Assembly: GCA_016871335.1 (NCBI GenBank)
Contig: VFZF01000003.1
Coordinates: 153,970 to 217,969, forward strand
Direction of reading: 5' to 3'
Length of the DNA stretch: 64,000 nucleotides
DNA from: Acidimicrobiia bacterium
GTDB taxonomy: Bacteria; Acidobacteriota; Vicinamibacteria; Vicinamibacterales; SCN-69-37
The notes under the pieces are model-generated. The model saw only the letters and a list, made by a program, of their open reading frames with translations, had not been told where the DNA came from and made no database searches. Within the stretch, counting starts at the first letter, position 1; every line of letters starts with the position of its first letter. Both the position numbers and the translations under genes were made by a program. Shown in pieces: positions 40,789-49,371 of this stretch.

Positions 40789-41562
40789 ATGCTCAAAGTT
40801 GCCGCCAGCGCACTGCTCGCACTGGCTCTCGTAGGGCCCGCTGAATTTGAGCGGGCCAGGTACGTAGGGCCCGCTGAATTTGAGCGGGCCAAGTACGTAG
40901 GGCCCGCTGAATTTGAGCGGGCCAGGTACGTAGGGCCCGCTGAATTTGAGCGGGCCAGGTACGTAGGGCCCGCTGAATTTGAGCGGGCCAAGTACGTAGG
41001 GCCCGCTGAATTTGAGCGGGCCAGTACCCGGCTGGCGCAGGTCACCAACGAGTTCACCTGCGCTGCCCAGTTGGGCACCGGTCTCAAGAGCAAGCGCACC
41101 TTCTGCGACATCATTGTCGGCACCACTGTGACCGAGGGCGTCCGGATGGCCATCCCGGCCCACAACGGAGCGACGACGCTGCGGTTTGATCTGCATAATC
41201 GATACACGATGGCGCCCCCCGGGGCGACGCCCGCGCAGATGTACGCCAAACACACGGCGGTGGTCGCCGTCCTCAATCAGGCGGGCCAGGCGGTGGGCAA
41301 GGCGGCGGTGTCCCGTGAGCTGCGGACCGAGGTTGATATCTTCGACCGCGTTGAAGGGGGCATCGGGCCGGACGGCACCATCATGGTGGCGCCTGGCCGG
41401 CCTGAAGCGGTTGTCCTTGAATTGCCGGAGTCTGTGACCTCGATCGCCATCGTCGGGGTCCGCCTCGAAGCGACGTCCATCGCGATGCAGGGGACGTTTG
41501 TCACGCCCGGCCGCCCGGTCGCCGTGGGCAGCAACTTCCGGATCGAGTACACCCGGAAATAG
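40789..41562 (+). CDS. secreted protein with six in-frame REP-derived 11-residue repeats after the signal peptide
   Basis: A 257-residue protein of unknown function. Residues 1-14 (MLKVAASALLALAL) form the signal-peptide core. Residues 15-79 are six tandem copies of VGPAEFERA(R/K)Y encoded by a 33-bp palindromic element. The remaining 178 residues form a predicted all-beta domain (TFCDIIVGTTVTEGVRMAIPA, TTLRFDLHNRYTM, DRVEGGIGPDGTIMVAPGR, SVTSIAIVGVRLEAT), which I cannot assign to a family. A longer frame to 40666 runs through the upstream hairpin and is rejected in favour of the TATACT-coupled ATG. The repeat displaces or extends the signal-cleavage region, so export may be altered. Confidence 0.7.
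   Translation: MLKVAASALLALALVGPAEFERARYVGPAEFERAKYVGPAEFERARYVGPAEFERARYVGPAEFERAKYVGPAEFERASTRLAQVTNEFTCAAQLGTGLKSKRTFCDIIVGTTVTEGVRMAIPAHNGATTLRFDLHNRYTMAPPGATPAQMYAKHTAVVAVLNQAGQAVGKAAVSRELRTEVDIFDRVEGGIGPDGTIMVAPGRPEAVVLELPESVTSIAIVGVRLEATSIAMQGTFVTPGRPVAVGSNFRIEYTRK
40831..41027 (+). repeat. six-copy tandem array of the REP-like palindromic element
   Basis: Five perfect-length 33-bp units and a last unit of 32 bp, with no spacers. Each unit is GTAGGGCCCGCTGAATTTGA plus GCGGGCCA(G/A)GTAC. Each contains a GGCCCGCT / AGCGGGCC hairpin and the ACGTAGGGC tail seen elsewhere in the window. Units differ only at one AGG/AAG position, and the last lacks one G. The unit length keeps the reading frame of the host gene. 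Confidence 0.95.
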
Positions 41563-41566
41563 CTGC

Positions 41567-42793
41567 TCAATGCACGTGCTTCGTCTTCTTCGTCAGGTAA
41601 TCCTGCAGCACGTACTGGCCGAGGGTGTAGGGCGTGGTGAAGTAGGCCTTGCCGTGGCAGATGCGTGCGACGCGTCGCACAAATGACACCAGGTCGTAGT
41701 CGCGGGCCAGCATGAACGTGTTGATCATGATGCCGGCGCGGCGACAGGCCGCAACCTCCGCAAACGTCTCGCGCAGCACATACGGGTCGAGACCAAACGC
41801 GTTCTTGTAGATCCGCCCATCCGGCAGGCTGATGGCCGACGGTTTGCCGTCGGTGATCATGATGATCTGCCGCATGTCCCTGCGTTGCCGTTCGAGGAGA
41901 CGACGCGCAAGCCGCAGGCCTTCGCGTGTGTTCGTGTAGTACGGCCCCACACGTACGCGGCCGAGCTGCGCGAGCGGCACTTCCTCGGCGGAGTCGTGGA
42001 ACAACACGACCTTCAGATCGTCGCCCGGGTACTGATGCTTGATCAGGTTGGTCAACGCCAGCGCCACTCGTTTGGCCGGCGTGAACCGGTCTTCGCCGTA
42101 GAGCACCATGCTGTGGCTGCAGTCGAGCAGCAGCACCGTGGCGCAGGAACTCTGATAGTCGCCTTGGGTGACCATCAGATCCTCGTAGTCGACGTCGAGG
42201 CCGTTGCCACGCTGCACGGAGTTCAGAATCGTCGCCGACGCGTCCAGGTTCATCGTGTCGCCGAACTCGTACGGCCGTGGAGGACCGCCGGCATCCACAC
42301 CGGTCGCGAGTTGTGTGGTGTCGTGCCGGCCGACGCTGCTGCGGCCCATCGACCCGAGCAAATCGCGCAAGGCGCGGTACCCCAGGAAGTCGAGCGCCTT
42401 GTCCGTGACTTCAAAGCGCGTGGTGCTCTGGGCAGGGCCGGCGGCCCCTGTGGCCTGCTGCGACGGTGGTGTCCCCGTCGTCGAGACAAACCCCTGGTCG
42501 GTGAGCTGTTCGATCACCTTCTGGACGAGTTCCTCGATGCGATCGCGCGCCGACGGGTCGCCAAGGTCCTTGACGAGGTTCCGCACCATGTCCTCGGACA
42601 TGGCGCCGCCGTTCAGCAACGCATCGAGCACCGCATCATGCAACGCCTGCATCGACTGGTCGCCGCCATCAAGCGGGTCCCAGGGATTGTTGAACCCGCT
42701 CGACAACAGGAGGTCCGACAGACGCTCGATGAGCGTCTCCATGTCGATCCCGTCAAGCAGGTCCTCGACGTATTTCCCGTAGCGGTACTTCAT
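41567..42793 (-). CDS. von Willebrand factor A domain protein, partner of a MoxR ATPase
   Basis: A cytoplasmic 408-residue protein with a helical N-terminal half and a C-terminal VWA domain. The MIDAS motif DxSxS is [14 protein letters not shown], and the later MIDAS residues are in [10 protein letters not shown]. Acidic and Ser/Thr linkers lie between. Its ATG overlaps the stop of the MoxR-type ATPase gene, and such AAA-ATPase/VWA pairs act together as chelatase-like or metal-dependent chaperones (RavA-ViaA, CbbQ-CbbO). The specific client is unknown. Confidence 0.87.
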   Translation of the reverse strand: MKYRYGKYVEDLLDGIDMETLIERLSDLLLSSGFNNPWDPLDGGDQSMQALHDAVLDALLNGGAMSEDMVRNLVKDLGDPSARDRIEELVQKVIEQLTDQGFVSTTGTPPSQQATGAAGPAQSTTRFEVTDKALDFLGYRALRDLLGSMGRSSVGRHDTTQLATGVDAGGPPRPYEFGDTMNLDASATILNSVQRGNGLDVDYEDLMVTQGDYQSSCATVLLLDCSHSMVLYGEDRFTPAKRVALALTNLIKHQYPGDDLKVVLFHDSAEEVPLAQLGRVRVGPYYTNTREGLRLARRLLERQRRDMRQIIMITDGKPSAISLPDGRIYKNAFGLDPYVLRETFAEVAACRRAGIMINTFMLARDYDLVSFVRRVARICHGKAYFTTPYTLGQYVLQDYLTKKTKHVH

Positions 42794-44328
42794 CAGTTGT
42801 AGTACTTCTTCCGGCCCTTCGGACGCCCCTCGGTCTCAGCGTCATCCTCGAGCATCGTGCGGATGTCCGGATCCTCCGCGCGCTCGCGCTTGGGACGACG
42901 TTCCTGCGGCGACCCTTCGAGCTTGCCTTCGTCGGTGCGGCTGATCTTTTTTGTGGCGCAGAGACCTTCGAGCACAAAGTCCACCAGGGATGCGCGTGCC
43001 CCGGCTGATGCGCCGATCGGGATGCGCAGGTGGGGGAGGGCGTCGTGCAACGCGGTGATGTCGGCGACCGAGTCCAGGAGCGTGTCCGCGCCCACGGTGT
43101 CTGCCATGTCGAGGGTGCCGCCCTCGTCGAACCAGTGAATCAGCTGGCGCAGGTTGACCTTCGCGGCGTAGCCATCAAACACCGTCGCGATTGATGCCCG
43201 CACCAGGTCCCGGGCCACGGAGTCTGCGCCCTTCAGCTCGCCTTCGTATTCCAGCTCGATCTTGCCGGTGAGCGCCGGCAACGACGCGTAGAGGTCGCTG
43301 ACACGGGGCACCGCCACGGTCTCGGCATTCATCGCCGCGCGGCGTTCGGCGTTCGACACCACGTTTTCGATCGTCGTGATGGGCAGCCGCTGACTCACGC
43401 CCGACCGCCGATCCACCTTGGAATCCTGCCGCGCCTGAAACGCAATCTCCTCGATCACCTCGCGCACAAACGCGGGGACCTCAACCGGCACCGCACCAGG
43501 GCGATCCGTCCACGCCTCCTGGGCCGTGATGCGGATGGCATCCTCACGCGTGCGCGGGTAGTGCGTGCGGATCTCGGAGCCGATCCGGTCCTTCAGCGGC
43601 GTGATGATCTTGCCGCGCGCCGTGTAGTCCTCGGGGTTTGCGCTGAAGACGAGCACGACATCGAGCGGGAGGCGCACAGGGTACCCCTTAATCTGGACGT
43701 CACCCTCCTGCAGGATGTTGAACAGGCCAACCTGCACCTTGCTCGCAAGATCCGGCAGCTCGTTGATCGCGAAGATGCCCCGGTGTGCTCTGGGCAGCAA
43801 CCCGTAGTGCATTGTTCTGACATCACCAAGTTCAAGACCCGACTTGGCGGCCTTGATGGGATCGATGTCGCCGATGAGGTCGGCAATCGTGACGTCCGGT
43901 GTGGCCAGCTTTTCGACATAGCGCTGATCCCGTGACCGCCAGGCAATCGGGAGGGTATCCCCCTCCGCCGCGACGCGCATTTGACACGCGCCGCAGATCG
44001 GCTTCAGCGGATGGTCGTGAATCTCGCAGCCGGCAATAACCGGTACCTCGGGATCAAGGAGCGATGTCAGCGCCCGAAGCAGCCGTGTCTTCGCCTGACC
44101 ACGCAGCCCCAGCAGGATGAAGTTGTGCTTCGACAGAATCGCATTCACGATCTGCGGCACCACGGTGTCGTCGTAGCCGACAATGCCGGGGACGAGGGGC
44201 TCGCCCGTGCGCAGTCTGGCGAGGAGGTTTGTGCGGAGTTCGTCCTTGACGGACGCGTGTGACCAGCGGCCGGCCGCCATCGCCTGGCGCAGGTCGCCCA
44301 CGGTGGCCGGAAGGGATTGGGAAGGCAT
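42793..44328 (-). CDS. MoxR/Mg-chelatase-type AAA+ ATPase
   Basis: A 511-residue AAA+ protein. Walker A is the MoxR-type GLRGQAKT, Walker B is in [16 protein letters not shown], and the pre-sensor region [32 protein letters not shown] is typical of the chelatase/MoxR helix-2-insert clade. A C-x2-C pair ([19 protein letters not shown]) suggests a bound metal in the insert. The C-terminal region is acidic with a KKYYN end. The TAACGT/GATAAC box lies 6-8 bases before ATG 44328. It is translated with the VWA gene. Confidence 0.88.
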   Translation of the reverse strand: MPSQSLPATVGDLRQAMAAGRWSHASVKDELRTNLLARLRTGEPLVPGIVGYDDTVVPQIVNAILSKHNFILLGLRGQAKTRLLRALTSLLDPEVPVIAGCEIHDHPLKPICGACQMRVAAEGDTLPIAWRSRDQRYVEKLATPDVTIADLIGDIDPIKAAKSGLELGDVRTMHYGLLPRAHRGIFAINELPDLASKVQVGLFNILQEGDVQIKGYPVRLPLDVVLVFSANPEDYTARGKIITPLKDRIGSEIRTHYPRTREDAIRITAQEAWTDRPGAVPVEVPAFVREVIEEIAFQARQDSKVDRRSGVSQRLPITTIENVVSNAERRAAMNAETVAVPRVSDLYASLPALTGKIELEYEGELKGADSVARDLVRASIATVFDGYAAKVNLRQLIHWFDEGGTLDMADTVGADTLLDSVADITALHDALPHLRIPIGASAGARASLVDFVLEGLCATKKISRTDEGKLEGSPQERRPKRERAEDPDIRTMLEDDAETEGRPKGRKKYYN

Positions 44329-44336
44329 ACAGCGAC

Positions 44337-44342
44337 GTTATC
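44337..44342 (-). promoter_or_regulatory. candidate -10 box (GATAAC, overlapping TAACGT) of the MoxR-VWA operon
   Basis: The box lies 6-8 bases before ATG 44328 on the minus strand, with no Shine-Dalgarno between. Confidence 0.4.
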
Positions 44343-44409
44343 AGAGGTTCCGGCGGCCCGGGGTTGCCCGTGCGGAGTTCATTGTGTACACTCAGTGGGC
44401 TGCCTCTGT

Positions 44410-44484
44410 GCGGGAATAACTCAGTGGTAGAGTGCGACCTTGCCAAGGTCGAAGTCGCGGGTTCGAATCCCGTTTCCCGCTCCA
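44410..44484 (+). tRNA. tRNA-Gly (anticodon GCC)
   Basis: Acceptor GCGGGAA / TTCCCGC with encoded TCCA end. The anticodon arm CGACC-TTGCCAA-GGTCG gives GCC, and the T-arm reads GCGGGTTCGAATCCCGT. It lies divergently beside the MoxR promoter. Confidence 0.97.
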
Positions 44485-44498
44485 TCTTTTGTCGCCGG

Positions 44499-45602
44499 CT
44501 AGCGTCGGCGAGCTTTCAGCACCACATCAATTGAGTCAGGCCTGGGGTTGATGAACGCCACCCGCGTGCGGCCGTCGGGCTCCGTCGAAATGACGCCTGG
44601 GATGGCGCTATCGGTCAGGTACCAGCCCTCGGGGAGGACCACGTCGTTGGCCGGGCGGCCGAAGTTGCGGTTCCACACGAGCTGACCGTCCACGAGCCCG
44701 TACCGGCCGGGATCGGTATAGGTTTCGGTGATCCGCAGCCGCGAACTGCGCCCAGCCTGGACGGCGGGGAAGTGGATGATCACGACGACCGCGTCGCCTT
44801 CCTTGACCGTCTCCACACGCAACGATTCGCCCGTGTCGAGCAGCACCGCGGACGGGTCGGAGACCGAGGACCCTCCCCGCACCACGTTGCGATAGGTCGC
44901 CACCCCGGGGCGCGACTCGGTGTAGTCGTGGTACAGCCGGAAACTGTGGGTCTCGGGCTGCTGGAGAAAATAGACGATCTCCCGATCCTGGATGGCGCGT
45001 TCGGTGATCCGGAGATTTGCGAGTTCATTGCGCGGGGCGGTGGCCGCGGTGCCCGGCGTCATGACCACGGGCGACGTGACCGGAGGCGCCTTGGCCGCGT
45101 CTGACGGCACCGGTCGCAGGCGCGCCCTGAGGGTGATCCACGGCGCCGTGGGTCCGGTCTGCCAGTGGCTGAGCGTCAGCCGGCCGTCTGCCTCTTCAAT
45201 CACCTGCGACGGGACGTTCGCGGACAGGACCTCGTAGCCGGCCGGCAGCACAATCGCGTTGCGTGCCGCATCGAGCGCCCGCTGAAATTCGATCTCGGTC
45301 CCCGTCGCGCCATAGGCGCGCGGCTCGCGGGATGTCTTGACGATGCGGAGCCTCGTTTCCCCGCCCTTCGGGACCGGGCGGGCCAGTTGCACTCTCAGTT
45401 CCCCCTCGACCACCTCGTACTTCAACGGCTGTCCCGTCATCCGGTCGATCGCCGTCACGTCGCTGAGCTGGCCGCCAGGCGAGAGGCGTTCCACGTGTAT
45501 GCGGGCACCCGCAGTGGTGACCGACACGTCCTCGGTGATCCTGAGGGTCGACGTCGCCGGGTCGAGCAACTCGTAGCGGGAATAGACGTCCTCGATGGCC
45601 AT
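44499..45602 (-). CDS. conserved-looking protein of unknown function, beta-rich
   Basis: A 367-residue protein without signal peptide or membrane helix. It is predicted to be rich in beta-strands, with a repeated element: RLRIVKTSREPRAYG in the first half and RLRITETYTDPGRYG in the second, each followed by an Asn-rich loop and VLPxGY/W (IVLPAGYEV, VVLPEGWYL). This suggests an internal duplication. The second half resembles DUF4139-type domains, but I would not name it. I chose ATG 45602 because TATAAT lies seven bases upstream; the longer frame to 45632 crosses that box. It lies between two tRNA genes. Confidence 0.7.
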   Translation of the reverse strand: MAIEDVYSRYELLDPATSTLRITEDVSVTTAGARIHVERLSPGGQLSDVTAIDRMTGQPLKYEVVEGELRVQLARPVPKGGETRLRIVKTSREPRAYGATGTEIEFQRALDAARNAIVLPAGYEVLSANVPSQVIEEADGRLTLSHWQTGPTAPWITLRARLRPVPSDAAKAPPVTSPVVMTPGTAATAPRNELANLRITERAIQDREIVYFLQQPETHSFRLYHDYTESRPGVATYRNVVRGGSSVSDPSAVLLDTGESLRVETVKEGDAVVVIIHFPAVQAGRSSRLRITETYTDPGRYGLVDGQLVWNRNFGRPANDVVLPEGWYLTDSAIPGVISTEPDGRTRVAFINPRPDSIDVVLKARRR

Positions 45603-45609
45603 GTCGCGG

Positions 45610-45615
45610 ATTATA
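45610..45615 (-). promoter_or_regulatory. perfect -10 box (TATAAT) of the 44499-45602 gene
   Basis: TATAAT on the minus strand lies seven bases before ATG 45602, with CCGCGAC between and no ribosome-binding site. Confidence 0.6.
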
Positions 45616-45740
45616 GATGGGCCGTGATACACTCCGTCTGCGATGTTTGTTTCCGTTCGCCTCGCGTGTCGCTGTTGGTGCCGGGCCTAGTGCCTGGCGG
45701 CTGCGAGTTGCTCCGCACTCCCCGTCAGTTGTTCCCAGAA

Positions 45741-45814
45741 GGCGCCGTCGCCAAGCGGTAAGGCAGAGCTCTGCAAAAGCTCCATCCCCGGTTCGATTCC
45801 GGGCGGCGCCTCCA
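45741..45814 (+). tRNA. tRNA-Cys (anticodon GCA)
   Basis: Acceptor GGCGCCG / CGGCGCC with TCCA encoded. The anticodon arm GAGCT-CTGCAAA-AGCTC gives GCA, and the T-arm contains GGTTCGATTCC. Confidence 0.97.
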
Positions 45815-45848
45815 ATTGTGATTGATCGAGCGGGCTGCGGACCGCAGG

Positions 45849-45854
45849 TAAGAT
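45849..45854 (+). promoter_or_regulatory. candidate -10 box (TAAGAT) of the serine hydrolase gene
   Basis: TAAGAT lies six bases before ATG 45861, with GTGCGC between. The same TAAGAT hexamer and spacing precede the thiolase gene. Confidence 0.5.
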
Positions 45855-45860
45855 GTGCGC

Positions 45861-47234
45861 ATGCTTCGAACCCGCGTCTTGCTGACGGCTGTGGGCGCCC
45901 TCTGCGCGATGTCACTGGCCCCTGCCGCTCGGCAGGCGCCGGCACCTCCGAATTTCGCCGCCCTTGAAGCAGCGGTTCGCCAGGAACTGACCCAGACACA
46001 GGCCCCGGGCGCCGCCATCGCCATCGTCCACGGCGACCGCGTGATTTACACGCGCGGATTCGGTGTCGCGAATGTGGAGACCGGGGAAGCGATGCGGCCC
46101 GAGATGTTGTTTCGCCTCGGGTCCACCACCAAGATGTTCACCGCTGCCGCGGTCGTCCTGTTGGCCGAACAGGGCAAGCTGAGTCTGACTGAGCCCATCG
46201 GCAATCACATCAAGGGCCTGACGCCAAAGCTCAGCGCGCTCACCGCGCACCAGCTGCTCTCGCACACGTCCGGCATCCTCGATGAAGCGCCGATGTTCGG
46301 CAGTCATGACGATGAGGCGATGCGGGAGGAGATTGGGTCATGGACCGACGCGAAGTGTTTCGCGGAGCCCGGCGCGGTCTATTCCTACTCGAACCCCGCG
46401 TACTGGCTGGCCGGCCTCCTCGCTGAGACAGTCGGGGGCAGGCCCTTCGCGGATCAGGTGGCGACGACGCTCTTCGCCCCGCTCGGGATGTCCAAGTCCA
46501 CATTCCGTCCGACGCTGGCGATGACGTACCCGCTGGCGCAGGGCCATGAACTCGCCGATGGCAGGATGGCGATCATCCGGCCCGCAGCGAACAACTCCGC
46601 ATCGTGGCCGGCAGGATCGATCTTCTCCAACGTGATGGATCTCTCCCGATGGATGACCGCGTTTGTGAACGGCGGACACCTCGGCGGTGAGCAGGTGCTG
46701 CCCCCATCGATGTTCGCGCAGTTGACGACGCCGCGGGCAACGATTCCTGGTGTGGCAAACACATACGGGTATGGCGTGCAGGTCGGCACCTGGCGTGGAC
46801 TCGATGTCGTTGAGCACACCGGATCGCGCGCGGGGTACGGGTCGTACATCCGCATGGTGCCGTCGCAGAGATTCGGCGTGGTCGTGCTGGCCAACCGGAC
46901 GGGTGTCACGATGCCGCGCACGGCCACGGCGGCGATTGAGGCGGTGTTGAATCCTTCGGCCGCCCCTGTGCCGGCCGCGCGAACACCGGTGGCACTGACA
47001 GCAGCCGACCGTGCCCGATACCGCGGCACGTATTCGCAGGGGGCCCGCCAGATGGTGGTGGACGTCAAAGCCGATGCGCTCGTGTTGCGGCAGGGCACGC
47101 GTGAGACGCCGATGGAGCCCGTCGAGCCGCATGTGTTCACCGCCGGTGGCACACGGTACGTGTTTGTTGTGGATGACGCTGGTGCCGTGCAGTTTCTGCA
47201 CTCCGGCGGCCGTTCGTGGAGGAAAGTGCAGTGA
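45861..47234 (+). CDS. exported serine hydrolase, beta-lactamase class C fold
   Basis: A 457-residue member of the class C beta-lactamase/esterase/D-peptidase family with a signal peptide (VLLTAVGALCAMSLAPAA). SxxK is STTK in LGSTTKMFTAAAV, YxN is YSN in YSYSNPAYWLAG, and the third motif is HTG in VVEHTGSRAGYGS. A C-terminal extension (about residues 375-457) forms a small beta domain often seen in this group. It is only distantly like the hydrolase at 2230. ATG 45861 is favoured over GTG 45855. It overlaps the next gene's GTG by four bases. Confidence 0.87.
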   Translation: MLRTRVLLTAVGALCAMSLAPAARQAPAPPNFAALEAAVRQELTQTQAPGAAIAIVHGDRVIYTRGFGVANVETGEAMRPEMLFRLGSTTKMFTAAAVVLLAEQGKLSLTEPIGNHIKGLTPKLSALTAHQLLSHTSGILDEAPMFGSHDDEAMREEIGSWTDAKCFAEPGAVYSYSNPAYWLAGLLAETVGGRPFADQVATTLFAPLGMSKSTFRPTLAMTYPLAQGHELADGRMAIIRPAANNSASWPAGSIFSNVMDLSRWMTAFVNGGHLGGEQVLPPSMFAQLTTPRATIPGVANTYGYGVQVGTWRGLDVVEHTGSRAGYGSYIRMVPSQRFGVVVLANRTGVTMPRTATAAIEAVLNPSAAPVPAARTPVALTAADRARYRGTYSQGARQMVVDVKADALVLRQGTRETPMEPVEPHVFTAGGTRYVFVVDDAGAVQFLHSGGRSWRKVQ

Positions 47235-49273
47235 AAAAAGTCGCGCTCGGATTCGTATTTGCCTGTGTGATCGGCGTCGGCGTCTGGACGGTGAATGGCA
47301 CGCTGGGAACCCAGCGCGCCCTACATGCGGCCACCTCACCCAACCTGACCCAACCCGTCACACCGATGTTTGTCGACGGCCAGGCGCAGATCGTGCCGGG
47401 GTTCCAGGAGCCGGCGCAGTGGATTCGGGAGCGGCTGTGGGTGGAGACCGAGTTTGATTCCGACGGCGACAAAAAACGCGACCGCGTTCACGTCACGGTC
47501 GTTCGTCAGCGCCAGACTGAGACCGAGGGACTCAAGGTTCCCGTCATCTACGCGTCGTCTCCCTACTTCGCAGGTACGTCCGGCGATCGACAGTTTCTGT
47601 GGAACGTGAATCAGGAACTGGGTGCCGATCCGCCACCGCGCACCTCGCAGCCGGAGATCAACTTCCAGCCGGATCGCACGACGATTTCGAACTCCGAGGT
47701 GAACACGTGGGTGCCGCGCGGATTTGCGGTGGTACATTCGGAAGCGACAGGCACGGGGCTCTCGACGGGGTGCCCGACCGTGGGCGGCGCGCCGGAAGAG
47801 CTGGCGCCCAAGGCGGTCATCGACTGGCTGAACGGTCGCGCGAAGGGCTTCACGACGGTGGACGGATCCGACGAAGTCAGGGTGACGTGGACCACCGGCA
47901 AGGTGGGCATGACGGGCACGTCGTACAACGGGACGATTCCGCTTGCGGCCGCGACCACGGGCGTCGCCGGACTTGAGGCGATTATTCCGATCGCGCCGAA
48001 CACGTCGTATTACCACTACTACCGATCACACGGCTTGATCCGGCATCCCGGCGGATGGCTGGGCGAGGACATCGACTTCCTCTACGACTTCGTGCACAGC
48101 CAGGCGCCCGAACGTCGGGCGGTCTGCAACACGATCTACCGCGACGGGCAGTTTGTCGAAGGGCGCGATCGGGTGACCGGCGACTACAACACGTTCTGGG
48201 CGGAGCGGGATCTCCTCAACAAGGTGCAGAACGTGAAGGCGGCCGTGCTGATGGCGCATGCGTTCAACGACTGGAACGTCGTGCCTGAACACAGCGTGCG
48301 CATCAGCGAGGCCTTGAAGGGCCGTGTGCCGCTGATGCAGTACTTCCATCAGGGCGGTCACGGCGGCGCCCCGCCGCTGGAGCTGATGAACAAGTGGTTC
48401 ACGCGGTACGTGTATGGCGTCGAGAACGGCGTCGAAAAGGAACCACGCGCCTGGATCGTGCGCGAAGCGCCGCCCACGCCACCTACGCCCGGTCGCGGCC
48501 GTGGCAGCGCGTTGCCGCCGACGCCGTACGACGACTACCCGAACCCCAAAGCCGCGAACGTCACCCTGCGGCTGAGGCCGGGAGGCAACGGCATCGGGGG
48601 ACTCGACCTGTCGGGGCGCATGCTCGCCGTGCAGAACTCGCAGGAGAAGCTGGTCGATAACGTGGAGTTTGCCGCACCGGCGCTGGCGCTCGCGTCCCAG
48701 TCGCCGCACCGCTTGCTGTATGCGACGCCGGAACTCACGGCCCCCGTGCACATCTCGGGGACGCCGCGCATCACGGTACGGTTGGCATCAAACAAGGCCG
48801 CCGCGAATCTGTCTGTATACCTCGTGCAGCTTCCCTGGACGGAAGGACCAATCGGCACGGCGAACCTGATCACCCGCGGCTGGGCGGATCCACAGAACCA
48901 CCGGGTGCTGACCACGGGCGGCAACTACAACAGCATGGCGCGTGGTGAGCCGCTCAAGCCTGGTGAGTTTGTGGAGCTGACGTTTGATCTCCAACCGGAC
49001 GATCAGATCATCCCGGCAGGGAAACGTATCGGCTTGATGATCTTCTCGAGTGATCGCGACTTCACGTTGTGGCCGAAGCCGGGCACCGAGTTGACGGTGG
49101 ACATCAATATGACACGGCTCGCCCTTCCCGTGGTCGGCGGGGACGCCGCATTCAAGGCCGCGTTACCAGCCGTTACAGTCCCACTTGAACCCGCACTTCA
49201 TGCAACGAAGGCACCCTTTGATCAGCGCCAGGTCGACCGACTCGCTGCATCGCGGGCAGACATCCGCCGCTAG
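47231..49273 (+). CDS. exported X-Pro dipeptidyl-peptidase family hydrolase (S15/CocE)
   Basis: A 680-residue hydrolase with a signal peptide (VALGFVFACVIGVGVWTV). The alpha/beta-hydrolase triad is visible: Ser in GMTGTSYNGTIPLAA, Asp in AHAFNDWNVVPEH and His in FHQGGHGGAP. The C-terminal jelly-roll domain (ITVRLASNKAAANLSVYLVQLPW to DINMTRLALPVVGG) completes the S15 layout of Xaa-Pro dipeptidyl-peptidases. GTG 47231 has GGAGG eight bases upstream. The last 45 residues or so are not family sequence and lie opposite a small zinc-ribbon gene; a lost stop codon may explain the extension. Confidence 0.87.
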   Translation: MKKVALGFVFACVIGVGVWTVNGTLGTQRALHAATSPNLTQPVTPMFVDGQAQIVPGFQEPAQWIRERLWVETEFDSDGDKKRDRVHVTVVRQRQTETEGLKVPVIYASSPYFAGTSGDRQFLWNVNQELGADPPPRTSQPEINFQPDRTTISNSEVNTWVPRGFAVVHSEATGTGLSTGCPTVGGAPEELAPKAVIDWLNGRAKGFTTVDGSDEVRVTWTTGKVGMTGTSYNGTIPLAAATTGVAGLEAIIPIAPNTSYYHYYRSHGLIRHPGGWLGEDIDFLYDFVHSQAPERRAVCNTIYRDGQFVEGRDRVTGDYNTFWAERDLLNKVQNVKAAVLMAHAFNDWNVVPEHSVRISEALKGRVPLMQYFHQGGHGGAPPLELMNKWFTRYVYGVENGVEKEPRAWIVREAPPTPPTPGRGRGSALPPTPYDDYPNPKAANVTLRLRPGGNGIGGLDLSGRMLAVQNSQEKLVDNVEFAAPALALASQSPHRLLYATPELTAPVHISGTPRITVRLASNKAAANLSVYLVQLPWTEGPIGTANLITRGWADPQNHRVLTTGGNYNSMARGEPLKPGEFVELTFDLQPDDQIIPAGKRIGLMIFSSDRDFTLWPKPGTELTVDINMTRLALPVVGGDAAFKAALPAVTVPLEPALHATKAPFDQRQVDRLAASRADIRR

Positions 49274-49339
49274 CTGGGAGTCGCGAGTGGGTGGCGTGGG
49301 TGGCGTAGGTCGCGTGGGTGGTGTGGGGGGGGCGCCCAT
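49163..49339 (-). CDS. small Cys-rich zinc-ribbon protein, antisense to the end of the S15 gene
   Basis: A 58-residue frame: a Pro/Thr-rich N-terminus (MGAPPTPPTRPTPPTPPTR) and then DVCPRCSESVDLALIKGCLRC with MKCGFKWDCNGW. The spacing C-x2-C...C-x2-C-x2-C with a terminal Trp looks like a genuine zinc ribbon, similar in style to the Cys-rich C-terminal tail of B12-dependent ribonucleotide reductases. GATAAT lies nine bases before ATG 49339. It overlaps the S15 coding sequence by 111 bases in the opposite direction. It could be a stand-alone small protein or a relic. Confidence 0.5.
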   Translation of the reverse strand: MGAPPTPPTRPTPPTPPTRDSQLAADVCPRCSESVDLALIKGCLRCMKCGFKWDCNGW

Positions 49340-49348
49340 GACGGCCAT

Positions 49349-49364
49349 ATTATCGGCGTAGAAT
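49349..49364. promoter_or_regulatory. divergent -10 boxes: TAGAAT (plus) and GATAAT (minus)
   Basis: TAGAAT at 49359-49364 lies seven bases before ATG 49372 (plus). GATAAT at 49354-49349 on the minus strand lies nine bases before ATG 49339. Both have leaderless geometry in a 32-base gap. Confidence 0.45.
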
Positions 49365-49371
49365 AGCCCCC

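Noticed and set aside
40831..41027. CRISPR-like repeat array
   Set aside because: The six units are contiguous without any spacer sequence, are in frame within a gene, and no cas gene is present. It is a tandem expansion of a palindromic element.
40750..41253. Minus-strand frame through the repeat array (GPLKFSGPYV repeats)
   Set aside because: The palindrome keeps several frames open. This one has no start signal and no conserved domain, whereas the plus-strand frame has a -10 box and a signal peptide.
44410..45814. Genomic island between tRNA-Gly and tRNA-Cys
   Set aside because: No integrase, no direct repeat of a tRNA 3' end, and base composition like the rest of the window. The single gene between them looks native.
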